A DNA stretch of 64,000 nt from an unidentified bacterial endosymbiont (GTDB lineage Bacteria; Pseudomonadota; Gammaproteobacteria; Enterobacterales; Enterobacteriaceae), in NCBI RefSeq assembly GCF_918797525.1, contig NZ_OU963893.1, positions 4,588,001 through 4,652,000 of the forward strand. The letters run 5' to 3'. The position numbers and the translations under genes are program-made. Positions 50,634-60,614 of this stretch are shown piece after piece; within the stretch, counting starts at the first letter, position 1, and every line of letters begins with the position of its first letter. A model generated the notes under the pieces. It did no database searches. It saw only the letters and a list, made by a program, of their open reading frames with translations, and had not been told where the DNA came from.

Positions 50634-51880
50634 GCGCGTTTACGCCAAAGTAAAAATACGCCGCAGCAGGCAGCGAAATAAACGATATAGGTTGCCATAT
50701 AAGCCTGCGCCGCGCCCAGAGCGCCATGTGAAGGGATCAGCCAGTGTGAGAACGCCGTCAGCAGCGTAAACTGGCTGATTTCCGCGAGGATATACAAGCG
50801 CAGCGAGGCTTTCGCAATCACCAGATAGCCAAAAACGTAAGCGCCTACTTTCAGCACATCACCCACCAGTTGCCAGGCAAACAGATCGCGCATGGCGGTA
50901 AACTTTGCCGAGAAGAGCAACCAGATGGCGACATCGCGCAATAGCCAGACGGTAAAACTGGCGGCCGCGACGGCAGGAAGTACAAAACGCAGAGAGCGGA
51001 AGATCTCCCGGGTAATCTCTTTTTTAACGGTCAGGCGCGATAAGGTTGGCAGCAAATAAACGCTAAAGGAAGCCGTAATAAACTGAAGGTATGCGTCTGA
51101 AATACTGCTTACCCCCTGCCAGATCCCCACTTCATCCCAGCTGTAGTGCGCTGCCAGCAGGTTTCGCATCATCACATAGGCCACCGGGAGGGTCACTGAC
51201 GTAATGAGCGCCATCAGGGTGAATTTCCCTAACTGGCTGGCCAGCACCTTGTCCAACAGGGGTTTCAGGTAGCTTAACGGGATAACGCCCCTGCGCATCA
51301 GCATAAACGCCGCAGGCACAACAACTAACGCTGGCACCAGCGCCAGCCCCAGCAGCGCGCCTTCGTAGCCGCCCAGACGGTAGCAAACATAATAGGCGAT
51401 GACGCCAATGATGCTGCCGACGATCAGCGCAAGGGCGTTCCCGGCAGCATCACGAAAACCTTTCATCAGCGCCAGCAGGAGGTTAGCCCAGGCTATCCCC
51501 ATCTGAACCAGCGCAACCAGACGCACCAGCCCCTGATAGTGCGAATGCCCAAACAGACCCTGGCTGATGGGCGCCGCCGCCAGCAAAAACACGACAGCCA
51601 GCAGCGTCGAGAAGCCCAACACCATCGCCGAAGAGGTGCCTACCACCCGGCGGAGTTGAGCGGCATCGTCATGGTGCTGAGCCACGTATTTGGTGACGCC
51701 ATTGAAGATGCCAGCCCCGGCCAACACCCCGAGCACGGTGACCAACTGGCGGAAATTGCCCGCCAGCCCGACGCCCGACGGGCCGAAAGAGACCGCCAGC
51801 AGCTTGACGACCAGCAATCCGGCGCCAATTTTGACGAGCGTGGACGCGGCGGTCCACACCGATGCTTTTGCCAGAGACAT
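50630..51880 (-). CDS. wzxE: ECA lipid III flippase WzxE
   Basis: Polysaccharide transporter (PST/MOP superfamily) that flips lipid-linked ECA trisaccharide across the inner membrane; 416 residues, as in E. coli, with about 12 helices. It starts [20 protein letters not shown], and contains [20 protein letters not shown] and [16 protein letters not shown]. It lies one base after wecE and overlaps wecF, within the tightly packed operon. Confidence 0.95.
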   Translation of the reverse strand: MSLAKASVWTAASTLVKIGAGLLVVKLLAVSFGPSGVGLAGNFRQLVTVLGVLAGAGIFNGVTKYVAQHHDDAAQLRRVVGTSSAMVLGFSTLLAVVFLLAAAPISQGLFGHSHYQGLVRLVALVQMGIAWANLLLALMKGFRDAAGNALALIVGSIIGVIAYYVCYRLGGYEGALLGLALVPALVVVPAAFMLMRRGVIPLSYLKPLLDKVLASQLGKFTLMALITSVTLPVAYVMMRNLLAAHYSWDEVGIWQGVSSISDAYLQFITASFSVYLLPTLSRLTVKKEITREIFRSLRFVLPAVAAASFTVWLLRDVAIWLLFSAKFTAMRDLFAWQLVGDVLKVGAYVFGYLVIAKASLRLYILAEISQFTLLTAFSHWLIPSHGALGAAQAYMATYIVYFAACCGVFLLWRKRA

Positions 51881-51881
51881 A

Positions 51882-53012
51882 TCAGCCGAAATAGCTCAGT
51901 AGCGTAGTAATCACCGTGCGCTGGTTAACCGGCGTGAGGTTGTAGAACAATGGCAAACGAAGCAAACGCTCACTTTCTTTGGTGGTGTAGCGGTCTTCAC
52001 CCGCAAACACGCCAAACGCCTCGCCAGCCGGGCTTGAGTGCAGCGGAATGTAATGGAACACCGCCATGATCTCAGCTTCTTTCAGCCAGGCAATCAGCTT
52101 AGTGCGATCGTCGTTATCGCGCAGTTTGATGTAGAACATGTGGGCATTGTGGACACAATCTGCCGGCAGGGTTGGCAGCACAATGCGCCCGGCCTGTGCC
52201 AGCGGCTCCAGCGCGTCATAGTAAGTTTGCCACAGGGACAGACGCTGGAGATTGATACGCTCCGCCGCCTCCAGCTGCGCCCACAGGTACGCGGCCTGCA
52301 AATCCGCCATCAGATAGCTTGAGCCGATATCGCGCCAGGTGTATTTGTCTACCTGCCCGCGGAAAAACTGGCTGCGGTTGGTGCCTTTTTCGCGGATCAC
52401 TTCCGCACGATCCACCAGCGCGCGATCGTTAATCAACGTCGCACCACCTTCACCGCCCGCAGTGTAGTTTTTGGTTTCATGGAAGCTAAAGCAGCCAATA
52501 TGGCCGATGGTGCCCAGCGCCCGGCCTTTGTAGGTGGACATCACGCCCTGGGCGGCATCTTCCACCACAAACAGATCATGCTTTTTAGCGATCGCCATTA
52601 TGGTGTCCATTTCACAGGCCACGCCCGCGTAGTGAACCGGAACAATCGCCCGCGTTTTCTCAGTGATCGCCGCTTCAATCAGCGTTTCATCGATATTCAT
52701 GGTATCCGGACGGATATCCACAAAGACGATTTTCGCCCCGCGCAGGACAAACGCATTCGCCGTGGAGACGAAGGTGTAGCTAGGCATGATCACTTCATCG
52801 CCAGGCTGGATGTCCAGCAACAGCGCGGCCATTTCCAGCGACGCCGTACAGGATGGCGTCAACAGCACTTTGGCGCTGCAAAAACGCTGCTCCATCCACT
52901 GCTGGCAGCGACGGGTAAAACCGCCGTCACCGCAAAGTTTGCCGCTGCCCATAGCAGACTGCATATAGTCAAGTTCGGTGCCCACAACGGGGGGCGCGTT
53001 AAATGGAATCAT
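51882..53012 (-). CDS. wecE: dTDP-4-amino-4,6-dideoxygalactose transaminase WecE
   Basis: PLP-dependent sugar aminotransferase (DegT/DnrJ/EryC1 family) that aminates dTDP-4-keto-6-deoxyglucose with glutamate. It is 376 residues from the ATG at 53012 (MIPFNAPPVVGTELDYMQSA), as in E. coli. The PLP lysine is in SFHETKNYTAGGEGG (near residue 181), with DAAQGVMSTYKGRALG and SYLMADLQAAYLWAQLE around the active site. Its substrate would need RffH and RffG, whose genes are absent from this cluster. The ORF extends 98 codons upstream into wecD and is trimmed here. Confidence 0.96.
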   Translation of the reverse strand: MIPFNAPPVVGTELDYMQSAMGSGKLCGDGGFTRRCQQWMEQRFCSAKVLLTPSCTASLEMAALLLDIQPGDEVIMPSYTFVSTANAFVLRGAKIVFVDIRPDTMNIDETLIEAAITEKTRAIVPVHYAGVACEMDTIMAIAKKHDLFVVEDAAQGVMSTYKGRALGTIGHIGCFSFHETKNYTAGGEGGATLINDRALVDRAEVIREKGTNRSQFFRGQVDKYTWRDIGSSYLMADLQAAYLWAQLEAAERINLQRLSLWQTYYDALEPLAQAGRIVLPTLPADCVHNAHMFYIKLRDNDDRTKLIAWLKEAEIMAVFHYIPLHSSPAGEAFGVFAGEDRYTTKESERLLRLPLFYNLTPVNQRTVITTLLSYFG

Positions 53013-53016
53013 CTTG

Positions 53017-53700
53017 TCACCTGTATAGCCAGTAGGCGGTGCTTTCAATGTTGGCACCACTCGCAATGTAACGTTTAAGCGCGGCGGTGTTGCCCATTTG
53101 GGTCCCCACCCGCAGAGTTGAAAGCTGTTGCTGCTGCGCCCAGTACAGCGCCGCCTGCATAAGTTTCTCGCCCATGCCGCGCCCGGCGAGCAGGCCGATG
53201 CGGGCCTCGCGACCGGTAAGCTGACGAAGCGAGACAAATCCCTGAATCTGGCCGTCTGGCGCGCGGAACACCAGGCAGACGTGGTCGAACGTCCCTTGAA
53301 CCGCATTCTCTACCCACCGGGCATAGAAGCGTCCGCTATCTTCCGGCGCGTACCAGGGCGCACGAAAGCGGCTTTGCGCAAACGCCCGGGCAGCAAGCTG
53401 ACGCAGAGCCGGGATATCCTGCTCCGTTGCGATCTCTGCGCCTGGCGCAACATGGCGGGTCAGCGTAATGGCGAGATCAATTTCCCCTTCAACCAGTTGA
53501 AACCCGCGCTGCTGAACCGCCTCAAGCAGGTCGGTGCGGCTCGCTGAAACCTTCGCCTGCACGCGCGACCAGGCCGAAAAGTCTGCCTCCGCAAGCGCTG
53601 GCGCGTCTTCATTCAGACGCACAATTGCTGAGGGACGCGCAAAGAAACGGCTTTCCCACGCCAGGGGCTCGAGCACCCCGTTAAGCTCATTCAACGCCAT
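53017..53700 (-). CDS. wecD: dTDP-fucosamine acetyltransferase WecD
   Basis: GNAT-family N-acetyltransferase that acetylates dTDP-4-amino-4,6-dideoxygalactose to dTDP-Fuc4NAc. It is 227 residues (E. coli 224), with a diverged N-terminus ([20 protein letters not shown]) and well-conserved acetyl-CoA-binding half: [54 protein letters not shown] and [17 protein letters not shown]. Its ATG lies inside the end of wecC (10-bp overlap), where E. coli has rffG and rffH between the two. Confidence 0.93.
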   Translation of the reverse strand: MALNELNGVLEPLAWESRFFARPSAIVRLNEDAPALAEADFSAWSRVQAKVSASRTDLLEAVQQRGFQLVEGEIDLAITLTRHVAPGAEIATEQDIPALRQLAARAFAQSRFRAPWYAPEDSGRFYARWVENAVQGTFDHVCLVFRAPDGQIQGFVSLRQLTGREARIGLLAGRGMGEKLMQAALYWAQQQQLSTLRVGTQMGNTAALKRYIASGANIESTAYWLYR

Positions 53701-54953
53701 ACGCCTTTGGTATCAATAAGATAACGTTGCTGAACGCTATCGCCCGGCGTCGCTTTGAACTCATTGTGATCCACCAGCAGTACCAGAACATCCGCCGTTG
53801 CCAGGGCATCATCCAGGGCGGTAAGCGTGCAGTGTCCCGCCAGCTTTGCCGGTAGCTCATGAATATTTGGCTCAACCACCAGCGTTTCGCCCTGGTGCCA
53901 GCCAGCGATTGTTGCGGCAATTTCCATCGCCGGACTTTCGCGGAGATCGTCAATATTCGGTTTAAAGGCCAGCCCGAAGCAGGCGATTTTCAGCTCGCTG
54001 GCGCGTTTACCGCTCTCGGCCAGGCAATCCGCAACCGTGGCTTTAACCTGGTTGAGCACCCAGCGCGGTTTGCTGTCGTTGACCTCCCGGGCGGTACGGA
54101 TCAGCCGCGCCTGATCGGGGTTTTGCGCCACTATAAACCATGGGTCGACGGCGATACAGTGGCCACCTACGCCCGGGCCGGGCTGGAGAATGTTGACGCG
54201 CGGGTGACGATTGGCGAGGCTAATTAGCTCCCAGACGTTAATCTGCTGGTCGGCGCAGATAAGCGACAGCTCGTTCGCAAAAGCGATGTTGACGTCGCGG
54301 AAGCTGTTTTCGGTCAGTTTGCACATTTCTGCGGTGCGGGAGTTGGTCACCACACATTCGCCTTCAAGGAAAATCTTATAAAGCGCGCTGGCACGTTCGG
54401 AGCAGAGCGGGGTCATGCCGCCAATCACGCGGTCATTTTTGATTAGCTCGACCATAACCTGACCTGGCAGCACGCGCTCCGGGCAATAGGCGATATTGAT
54501 ATCAGCCTGCTCACCCGCCTGCTGTGGGAAGCTTAAGTCCGGACGGGCCTCGGCCAGCCACTGTGCCATCTGTTCGGTTGACCCTACCGGAGAAGTCGAC
54601 TCGAGGATCACCAGCGCCCCTTTCTTAAGGACTGGCGCGATGGATTTCGCCGCCGCTTCGACGTAGACCATATCGGGCTCGTGCTCGCCCTTAAAGGGCG
54701 TCGGGACCGCGATCAGATACGCATCGGCCTCGACCGGCGTCGTGCTGGCGCGCAGGTACCCTCCCTCAACCGCCTCTTTCACCACGCGGTCCAGATCGGG
54801 CTCGACGATATGAATTTCACCACAGTTAATGGTGTCCACCGCGCATGCGTTGATGTCGACACCCACAACCTGCTGCTGACGAGAGGCAAAAGCCGCCGCA
54901 GTAGGCAACCCAATGTAGCCAAGACCAATGACAGAGATGGTAGTAAAACTCAT
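53691..54953 (-). CDS. wecC: UDP-N-acetyl-D-mannosamine dehydrogenase WecC
   Basis: Oxidises UDP-ManNAc to UDP-ManNAcA with two NAD+. It is 420 residues, as in E. coli, of the UDP-glucose/GDP-mannose dehydrogenase family. The Rossmann motif is [19 protein letters not shown]; the catalytic cysteine is in [15 protein letters not shown] (near residue 266), and the lysine/asparagine pair is in [18 protein letters not shown]. The C-terminus KGVWR is as in E. coli, so the protein is complete even though the next gene overlaps it by 10 bp. Coupled to wecB (ATGA). Confidence 0.96.
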   Translation of the reverse strand: MSFTTISVIGLGYIGLPTAAAFASRQQQVVGVDINACAVDTINCGEIHIVEPDLDRVVKEAVEGGYLRASTTPVEADAYLIAVPTPFKGEHEPDMVYVEAAAKSIAPVLKKGALVILESTSPVGSTEQMAQWLAEARPDLSFPQQAGEQADINIAYCPERVLPGQVMVELIKNDRVIGGMTPLCSERASALYKIFLEGECVVTNSRTAEMCKLTENSFRDVNIAFANELSLICADQQINVWELISLANRHPRVNILQPGPGVGGHCIAVDPWFIVAQNPDQARLIRTAREVNDSKPRWVLNQVKATVADCLAESGKRASELKIACFGLAFKPNIDDLRESPAMEIAATIAGWHQGETLVVEPNIHELPAKLAGHCTLTALDDALATADVLVLLVDHNEFKATPGDSVQQRYLIDTKGVWR

Positions 54954-56080
54954 AGCGAGACCCGATTGTGTTTAAGTGCATGCAAAATTCGACCGCAAGC
55001 CTGCCCATCACCGTACGGGTTATGGGCCAGGCTCATCGCCCGATACGCTTCATCGTCGTGCAAAAGGCGAGTCACTTCTTCAACAATACGCTGCGTGTCC
55101 GTTCCCACCAGGCGTACCGTGCCCGCCTTAACGGCTTCCGGGCGTTCCGTAGCGTCACGCATGACCAGCACCGGCTTGCCAAGGGAGGGGGCCTCCTCCT
55201 GAATACCGCCTGAATCGGTGAGGATCAGCCAGGCATGGTTCATCAGCCAGACAAACGGCATGTAGTCCTGCGGTTCAATCAGGAAGACGTTATCCACATG
55301 GCCCAGAATACGGTTAACCGGTTCGCTAACATTAGGATTGAGGTGTACCGGGTAGACAACCTGCACCTCTTCGTTCTGAGCGGCTATCTCAGCCAGCGCA
55401 TGACAGATTTGCTCGAAACCGCGACCAAAGCTTTCGCGGCGGTGTCCCGTCACCAGGATGGTCTTTTTGCCGTTATTCAAAAACGGATAACGTGCGGTAA
55501 GCTGGCTTTGCAGAGTGTCATTCGATACCACACGATCGCGCACCCAAATCAGCGCATCAATGACCGTATTACCCGTGACAAAGATCTTCGCCTCGCTGAT
55601 ATTTTCACGCAGCAGGTTCTGGCGCGAGTTTTCCGTTGGCGCGAAGTGGTACATCGCCAGGTGCCCGGTGAGCGTTCGGTTCGCCTCTTCCGGCCACGGC
55701 GAGTACAGATTACCGGTACGCAGACCGGCCTCAACATGACCAACCGGGATACGCTGATAAAACGCCGCAAGGCTGGTCGCCACGGTGGTGGTGGTGTCGC
55801 CATGCACCAGCACCACGTCCGGCTTGAAGGACTCCAGAATCGGTTTTAATCCTTCCAGAATACGGCAGGTGATCTCCGTTAATCCCTGCCCCGGTTTCAT
55901 AATATTAAGATCGTAATCCGGCACAATAGAAAAGAGAGATAAGACCTGATCGAGCATCTCCCGATGCTGAGCAGTGACGCACACTTTCGCTTCAAAATCA
56001 GGATCCCTGGCCAGCGCGTGGACCAGAGGTGCCATCTTAATGGCCTCTGGCCTGGTGCCAAATACGGTAAGTACTTTCAC
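54950..56080 (-). CDS. wecB: UDP-N-acetylglucosamine 2-epimerase WecB
   Basis: Non-hydrolysing epimerase making UDP-ManNAc from UDP-GlcNAc, 376 residues, as in E. coli. Markers: [18 protein letters not shown] at the start, [50 protein letters not shown] and [20 protein letters not shown]. It feeds WecC, whose start overlaps its stop. The gap to wzzE is 57 bp. Confidence 0.97.
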   Translation of the reverse strand: MKVLTVFGTRPEAIKMAPLVHALARDPDFEAKVCVTAQHREMLDQVLSLFSIVPDYDLNIMKPGQGLTEITCRILEGLKPILESFKPDVVLVHGDTTTTVATSLAAFYQRIPVGHVEAGLRTGNLYSPWPEEANRTLTGHLAMYHFAPTENSRQNLLRENISEAKIFVTGNTVIDALIWVRDRVVSNDTLQSQLTARYPFLNNGKKTILVTGHRRESFGRGFEQICHALAEIAAQNEEVQVVYPVHLNPNVSEPVNRILGHVDNVFLIEPQDYMPFVWLMNHAWLILTDSGGIQEEAPSLGKPVLVMRDATERPEAVKAGTVRLVGTDTQRIVEEVTRLLHDDEAYRAMSLAHNPYGDGQACGRILHALKHNRVSL

Positions 56081-56137
56081 ATCGATTCTCTTCGATTAAC
56101 CGATGAAGGCGAACCGCCTCCATCGTAAATGGCATGC

Positions 56138-57184
56138 TTAACTTTCACGATGACGCGTTAACGCCACACCTGCGCCAATTAGCGCGCCGACGATCCCCCA
56201 CATGATCATCAGGAATGCCCGACGTGGGCTGTCGCGTTTGACGGGCTCTTCAGGCGTTCGCAAGTAACGATAGGTCTGAAAACGCGGGTCCAGAGTCGGC
56301 CCCACATTTAGCGTATTGAGCATTGCGCGGTTTTGATCGTAGTCGAGGTCGAATTCAGGCCCAACGGCCTGCTGGTTTTCCAGGCGCGCCTGCAGCATCG
56401 GACGCCCAAGCAGGAACATCTCGGAATCCGGCAGTTCATCAGCGGGCACATCCGTCTCGGTGCGGGAGATATTCCGCTGTTCGGCAATTTTCAGCGCCTG
56501 CTCAAGGTTGTGTACGCGCCGGGCGAAAATGGCTTTCGCTACCTCTTCCTGACGCTTTACCTGCGCTTTCATCTGGATAGTACGCGCCGCCCATGCCCCT
56601 TTTAGCTCATCATTAAGATGGCTTGCGGCACGCTGGCTGGCAAAAGCGACGTACTGGCGCAACAGGTTGTTGGCATCCGGCGCAGTTTCCGCGATCAGCT
56701 TAACGCTGTCGTTAACATTTCGCAGCGCATCGCCCGGCATAAACTGGATGTTGTTTATCATGTCATCCAGCAGCGCGGCATCGGCTTTGCTGTTCCCGGC
56801 CATGCGTTGCTTGTAATAATCCGTCTGGCTCCAGAAATCGCGACGCGTATCCCAGGAGGCCAGTTGCATCACAAACTCCCGGTAAGACTCATCCATAACC
56901 GAAGCCTGGTCCGGGGAGGCAAGATTGGCTTTGATATCCAGGTTACGCAGGAACTGCTGCTGGGAATAGAACCCCCCCAGCATATTCACCGTGGGTTTAT
57001 CCGTTATCGCCGTCGCACTCCACTCCTGCCTGGCAAAAAACGTATAGGCGAGCGCGATGAGCGCAAATCCCAATGCGACGCCAATAATCCACAGTTTGCC
57101 CGCCCACAAAACGCGAAACAAGCCACGAATATCCAGCTCATTCTCGTTCATTTCTGATTTTGCTCCCACCAACGGTTGAGTCAT
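56138..57184 (-). CDS. wzzE: ECA chain-length regulator WzzE
   Basis: Polysaccharide co-polymerase of 348 residues (as in E. coli) that sets ECA chain length, also for cyclic ECA. It has two membrane helices (GKLWIIGVALGFALIALAYT near residue 30 and AFLMIMWGIVGALIGAGVAL near the end) and a large periplasmic, mostly helical domain (GAWAARTIQMKAQVKRQEEV). The proline-rich segment before the second helix (RTPEEPVKRDSPRRAFLM) is characteristic. The ATG at 57184 is preferred to a GTG one codon upstream. It follows wecA by 12 bp. Confidence 0.95.
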   Translation of the reverse strand: MTQPLVGAKSEMNENELDIRGLFRVLWAGKLWIIGVALGFALIALAYTFFARQEWSATAITDKPTVNMLGGFYSQQQFLRNLDIKANLASPDQASVMDESYREFVMQLASWDTRRDFWSQTDYYKQRMAGNSKADAALLDDMINNIQFMPGDALRNVNDSVKLIAETAPDANNLLRQYVAFASQRAASHLNDELKGAWAARTIQMKAQVKRQEEVAKAIFARRVHNLEQALKIAEQRNISRTETDVPADELPDSEMFLLGRPMLQARLENQQAVGPEFDLDYDQNRAMLNTLNVGPTLDPRFQTYRYLRTPEEPVKRDSPRRAFLMIMWGIVGALIGAGVALTRHRES

Positions 57185-57196
57185 CACAATCCCAGT

Positions 57197-58300
57197 TTAT
57201 TTAGTTAAAGTTGGATTATTACCACTATTTCGACGCATCCTGCGTTTTACGCGCTTTATGAAACGCGCCACTTTCCAGGCGCGTTTGATGCAATAGCCAT
57301 ATAGAGAAAACGCTAGCAAAAACAGTACCAACATGACCCACTCAGGAACAAAGTGGGCATATTCCGCCGCCACGCCAATGCCAGCCAGAACGGCCGCCGC
57401 CAGCGTGATCAGCACAAATGCCTGACGGGAAGTAAATCCTGCGCGCATGATCAAATGATGAATATGCTGGCGATCGGCGGAGAAGGGACTCATCCCTTTA
57501 CGCAGGCGACGATACATAATGGCGACCATATCCATTAACGGAATGGCGATTATCCACAGCGCCGTGACCGGGCTAATCGGGTGGACTTTACCCTGGGTCG
57601 TTTCCAGCAAAATCCAGATAATAGTAAAGCCGATAAGCGTGCTGCCAGCGTCGCCCATAAAGACTTTATAGCGGCGCCCCAGGACGCCGAGGTTGAGCAT
57701 GATATAGGGCAGAATGGCGGCAATCATGGCGAAGCACCACATGGCGAGGCTGTATTGCCCATCAAACCACAAGATGACACCTATAGCGGCAAACGAAACG
57801 CACGAAAGCCCTCCGAGCAGCCCGTCAATGCCATCCACCATATTGAATGCGTTTATTGCCACCCACACGGCGAACAGGGTCAGGAAATAGCCGAACGGAC
57901 CGAGCTCCATCTCCCAGGAGCCAACGATATAGCCCAGGCTGCTCAAATGCAGTTTTGCAAAGACCATCATCGCAATGCCGACGGCGGCCTGCACGAAAGC
58001 GCGAATTTTGACGCTAATGTCGTAGCGATCGTCGAGCGCACCGACCACCACCAGCACGGTCGCACAGATTAGGTACAGTTTGACATGCGGAATATAGTAA
58101 TCAGCAATCGCGAAGGCGAAACAGATACCCGCAAAAACGGAGATGCCCCCCACCAGAGGGATCATGCCTTGATGGCGTTTTCGGAAGTTGGGTTTATCCA
58201 CTAACCCCAGATATTTCGCCACCTTACGTGCCAAAAACAGAAAGCAGGTGGTGAATAAGAAAATACTGGTAAGTTCAGTAAACGTATCAAGTAGGTTCAC
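57197..58300 (-). CDS. wecA: Undecaprenyl-phosphate GlcNAc-1-phosphate transferase WecA
   Basis: First enzyme of ECA and of many O-antigens: transfers GlcNAc-1-P from UDP-GlcNAc to undecaprenyl phosphate. It is 367 residues from the GTG at 58300, as in E. coli, which also uses GTG; a TTG six codons up is possible but not conserved. About 11 helices. Catalytic motifs: VGALDDRYDISVKIRA (DDxxD, near residue 90), AFNMVDGIDGLLGG, GRRYKVFMGDAGSTLIGF and DRQHIHHLIMRAGF. First gene of the ECA operon, 240 bp after rho. Confidence 0.97.
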   Translation of the reverse strand: MNLLDTFTELTSIFLFTTCFLFLARKVAKYLGLVDKPNFRKRHQGMIPLVGGISVFAGICFAFAIADYYIPHVKLYLICATVLVVVGALDDRYDISVKIRAFVQAAVGIAMMVFAKLHLSSLGYIVGSWEMELGPFGYFLTLFAVWVAINAFNMVDGIDGLLGGLSCVSFAAIGVILWFDGQYSLAMWCFAMIAAILPYIMLNLGVLGRRYKVFMGDAGSTLIGFTIIWILLETTQGKVHPISPVTALWIIAIPLMDMVAIMYRRLRKGMSPFSADRQHIHHLIMRAGFTSRQAFVLITLAAAVLAGIGVAAEYAHFVPEWVMLVLFLLAFSLYGYCIKRAWKVARFIKRVKRRMRRNSGNNPTLTK

Positions 58301-58490
58301 AATGGATGTTCTCAACAAAGTTAGTCAAGGAAGTATAACCATGAAGTCGCTAAGCCAGAAGGCATAAAGCAAACCCCTTACAATCCCATTTGTTTACTAT
58401 TCAATCTATTAATGTTTTTACTGTACGAATAATCTCATTGTCGCATCGGATGCTCAAAATTGGCAGTCTGCGGTTATAGCCTATAAGCCA

Positions 58491-58524
58491 TAAAAGAAAA
58501 ACGCCACGTAAAAACGTGGCGTTT
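58491..58524 (-). terminator. Intrinsic terminator of rho
   Basis: AAACGCCACG and CGTGGCGTTT form a ten-pair stem around TAAAAA, followed on the minus strand by TTTTTCTTTT. It lies 17 bp past the rho stop, so the ECA operon must have its own promoter in the 190 bp between it and wecA. Confidence 0.88.
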
Positions 58525-58540
58525 ACTGGGATTATTTACG

Positions 58541-59800
58541 TTACGAGCGTTTCATCATGTCGAAGAAATCGTCGTTAGTTTTGGTCATCGCCAGTTTGTT
58601 AATGAGGAATTCCATTGCGTCGATTTCACCCATTGGGTGGATAATTTTGCGCAGTATCCACATTTTTTGCAGCTCTTCCTGGGTAGTGAGCAGCTCTTCT
58701 TTACGGGTACCGGAACGGTTGTAGTCGATGGCCGGGAAGACGCGCTTCTCAGCGATCTTACGAGAGAGGTGCAGTTCCATGTTGCCTGTACCTTTAAACT
58801 CTTCGTAGATAACTTCGTCCATTTTGGAACCGGTGTCGATCAGCGCCGTAGCGATAATGGTCAGGCTGCCGCCCTCTTCCACGTTACGCGCGGCGCCGAA
58901 GAAACGCTTCGGACGGTGCAGGGCGTTAGCATCAACACCACCGGTCAGGACTTTACCGGAAGCCGGGACAACGGTGTTGTACGCACGAGCCAGACGGGTA
59001 ATGGAGTCGAGCAGGATGATCACATCTTTTTTGTGCTCAACCAGGCGTTTCGCCTTCTCGATAACCATTTCCGCGACCTGAACGTGACGGGATGCGGGTT
59101 CGTCAAAGGTAGACGCGACCACTTCGCCTTTCACCAGACGCTGCATCTCGGTCACTTCTTCCGGACGTTCGTCGATCAGCAGTACCATCAACACACAGTC
59201 TGGGTGGTTGTAGGCAATGCTCTGGGCGATGTTTTGCAGCAGCATGGTTTTACCCGCCTTTGGCGGTGCCACAATCAAACCACGTTGACCACGACCGATT
59301 GGCGAGGCCAGATCCAGTACGCGCGCCGTTAAGTCTTCGGTAGAACCGTTACCCCGCTCCATACGCAGACGAGAGTTTGCGTGCAGTGGTGTTAAGTTCT
59401 CAAACAGGATCTTATTGCGCGAGTTTTCAGGTTTGTCGTAGTTAACTTCGTTAACTTTCAACAGCGCAAAGTAGCGTTCACCCTCTTTAGGAGGACGAAT
59501 CTTACCTGAAATGGTGTCACCAGTGCGGAGGTTGAAACGGCGGATTTGGCTTGGGGATACATAGATGTCGTCGGGGCCGGCGAGGTAGGAGCTGTCTGCA
59601 GAGCGGAGGAAACCAAATCCGTCTTGCAATATCTCCAGCACACCGTCGCCAAAGATATCTTCGCCACTCTTAGCGTGCTGCTTCAGGATGGCGAAGATGA
59701 TGTCCTGCTTACGCATACGAGCCTGGTTTTCCAGCCCCATATTTTCGCCGAGAGTAATCAGCTCAGAAACCGGCGTATTCTTTAATTCGGTAAGATTCAT
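58541..59800 (-). CDS. rho: Transcription termination factor Rho
   Basis: Hexameric RNA-dependent ATPase and translocase, 419 residues from the ATG at 59800 ([20 protein letters not shown]), as in E. coli. The N-terminal helical region and cold-shock-like RNA-binding domain (about 50-120: [20 protein letters not shown]) precede the ATPase core with Walker [19 protein letters not shown], Walker [18 protein letters not shown] and the Q- and R-loop region ([20 protein letters not shown]). The ORF extends 24 codons into the leader. Rho is autoregulated by termination in its leader. Confidence 0.98.
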   Translation of the reverse strand: MNLTELKNTPVSELITLGENMGLENQARMRKQDIIFAILKQHAKSGEDIFGDGVLEILQDGFGFLRSADSSYLAGPDDIYVSPSQIRRFNLRTGDTISGKIRPPKEGERYFALLKVNEVNYDKPENSRNKILFENLTPLHANSRLRMERGNGSTEDLTARVLDLASPIGRGQRGLIVAPPKAGKTMLLQNIAQSIAYNHPDCVLMVLLIDERPEEVTEMQRLVKGEVVASTFDEPASRHVQVAEMVIEKAKRLVEHKKDVIILLDSITRLARAYNTVVPASGKVLTGGVDANALHRPKRFFGAARNVEEGGSLTIIATALIDTGSKMDEVIYEEFKGTGNMELHLSRKIAEKRVFPAIDYNRSGTRKEELLTTQEELQKMWILRKIIHPMGEIDAMEFLINKLAMTKTNDDFFDMMKRS

Positions 59801-59838
59801 AATGGTGTGGGTTCTTAAACTCGGGGTGATACTCGAAC

Positions 59839-59985
59839 TTAATATTGTGAATGGTATGGCAGGGTCATCCATGCCTGTTTAGCGGCCATCAACTCATGTC
59901 TCTTCGCTGTCTGGTTACAGGGAAAGAACGCAGAACTGAAACGACAAGACGGATTGAGTGACAAGCCCGGAATCTGCAACTTCAC
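59839..59985 (-). CDS. Possible rho leader peptide (RhoL-like, altered frame)
   Basis: E. coli has a 33-residue leader peptide, RhoL, before rho. Here a frame starting at GTG 59985 contains [10 protein letters not shown], the same as the core of E. coli RhoL as I recall it, preceded by a different N-terminus. A one-base difference near 59926 shifts the rest of the frame, so it ends as a 48-residue peptide at 59839 instead of at the E. coli position. The ribosome site is weak. It may be a decayed or species-specific leader; the intergenic region (341 bp) otherwise holds only rho promoter and leader DNA. Confidence 0.38.
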   Translation of the reverse strand: MKLQIPGLSLNPSCRFSSAFFPCNQTAKRHELMAAKQAWMTLPYHSQY

Positions 59986-60089
59986 GCACTGTTTATGTCA
60001 ACAACTGGGAAGTATCGGGTAAAACAAGATTCAAACAACAAGATATGTTTAAAATGAAGTCATAGCTAACTTAGCACGACTAAGGCCGG

Positions 60090-60127
60090 GCGTCCAGAGA
60101 TCCGTACAAATTAGGTGCTCTGGACGC
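60090..60127. terminator. Inverted repeat after trxA
   Basis: GCGTCCAGAG and CTCTGGACGC form a ten-pair stem with an 18-base loop, starting 14 bp past the trxA stop on the minus strand. No T tract follows, so read-through into rho or Rho-dependent ending remains possible. Confidence 0.5.
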
Positions 60128-60141
60128 TCAACCGAGAAACC

Positions 60142-60471
60142 TTACGCCAGGTTAGCGTCAAGGAACTCTTTCAGTTGACCTTTGGACAGTGCGCCCACTT
60201 TGGTCGCCGCCACTTCGCCATTTTTAAACAGCAGCAGGGTCGGAATGCCACGGATGCCGTATTTCGGCGCGGTGCCCGGGTTCTGGTCGATGTTCAGTTT
60301 GGCAATGGTCAATTTGCCCTGATATTCGTCAGCGATCTCATCCAGAATCGGGGCGATCATTTTGCAGGGACCACACCATTCAGCCCAGAAATCGACGAGG
60401 GTGAGCCCGTCAGCCTTAAGTACGTCCGTGTCAAAACTGTCGTCAGTCAGGTGAATAATTTTATCGCTCAT
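60142..60471 (-). CDS. trxA: Thioredoxin 1
   Basis: Small dithiol redox protein, 109 residues from the ATG at 60471, as in E. coli. The active site is [13 protein letters not shown] (cysteines near residues 33 and 36); the cis-proline is in [12 protein letters not shown]. It reduces ribonucleotide reductase, PAPS reductase and others, and is a processivity factor for phage T7 polymerase. The ORF can be extended 16 codons upstream, but that stretch is not conserved. It is divergent from rhlB and upstream of rho. Confidence 0.98.
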   Translation of the reverse strand: MSDKIIHLTDDSFDTDVLKADGLTLVDFWAEWCGPCKMIAPILDEIADEYQGKLTIAKLNIDQNPGTAPKYGIRGIPTLLLFKNGEVAATKVGALSKGQLKEFLDANLA

Positions 60472-60614
60472 ATATAACTCCACAGGAATAAGCCTGGTAC
60501 GTTGGTTTCGCCCCATCAACGACGTGTTGATGTCGCATTAACCAACTAAAGGTTGACTTTATTTCACCGGATACGCTTTCGTAAAGCAATAGTAAGCTGA
60601 TATTCTACCACACT

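Noticed and set aside
53013-53306. N-terminal extension of wecE by 98 codons
   Set aside because: It overlaps wecD out of frame and homology starts at MIPFNAPPV (53012).
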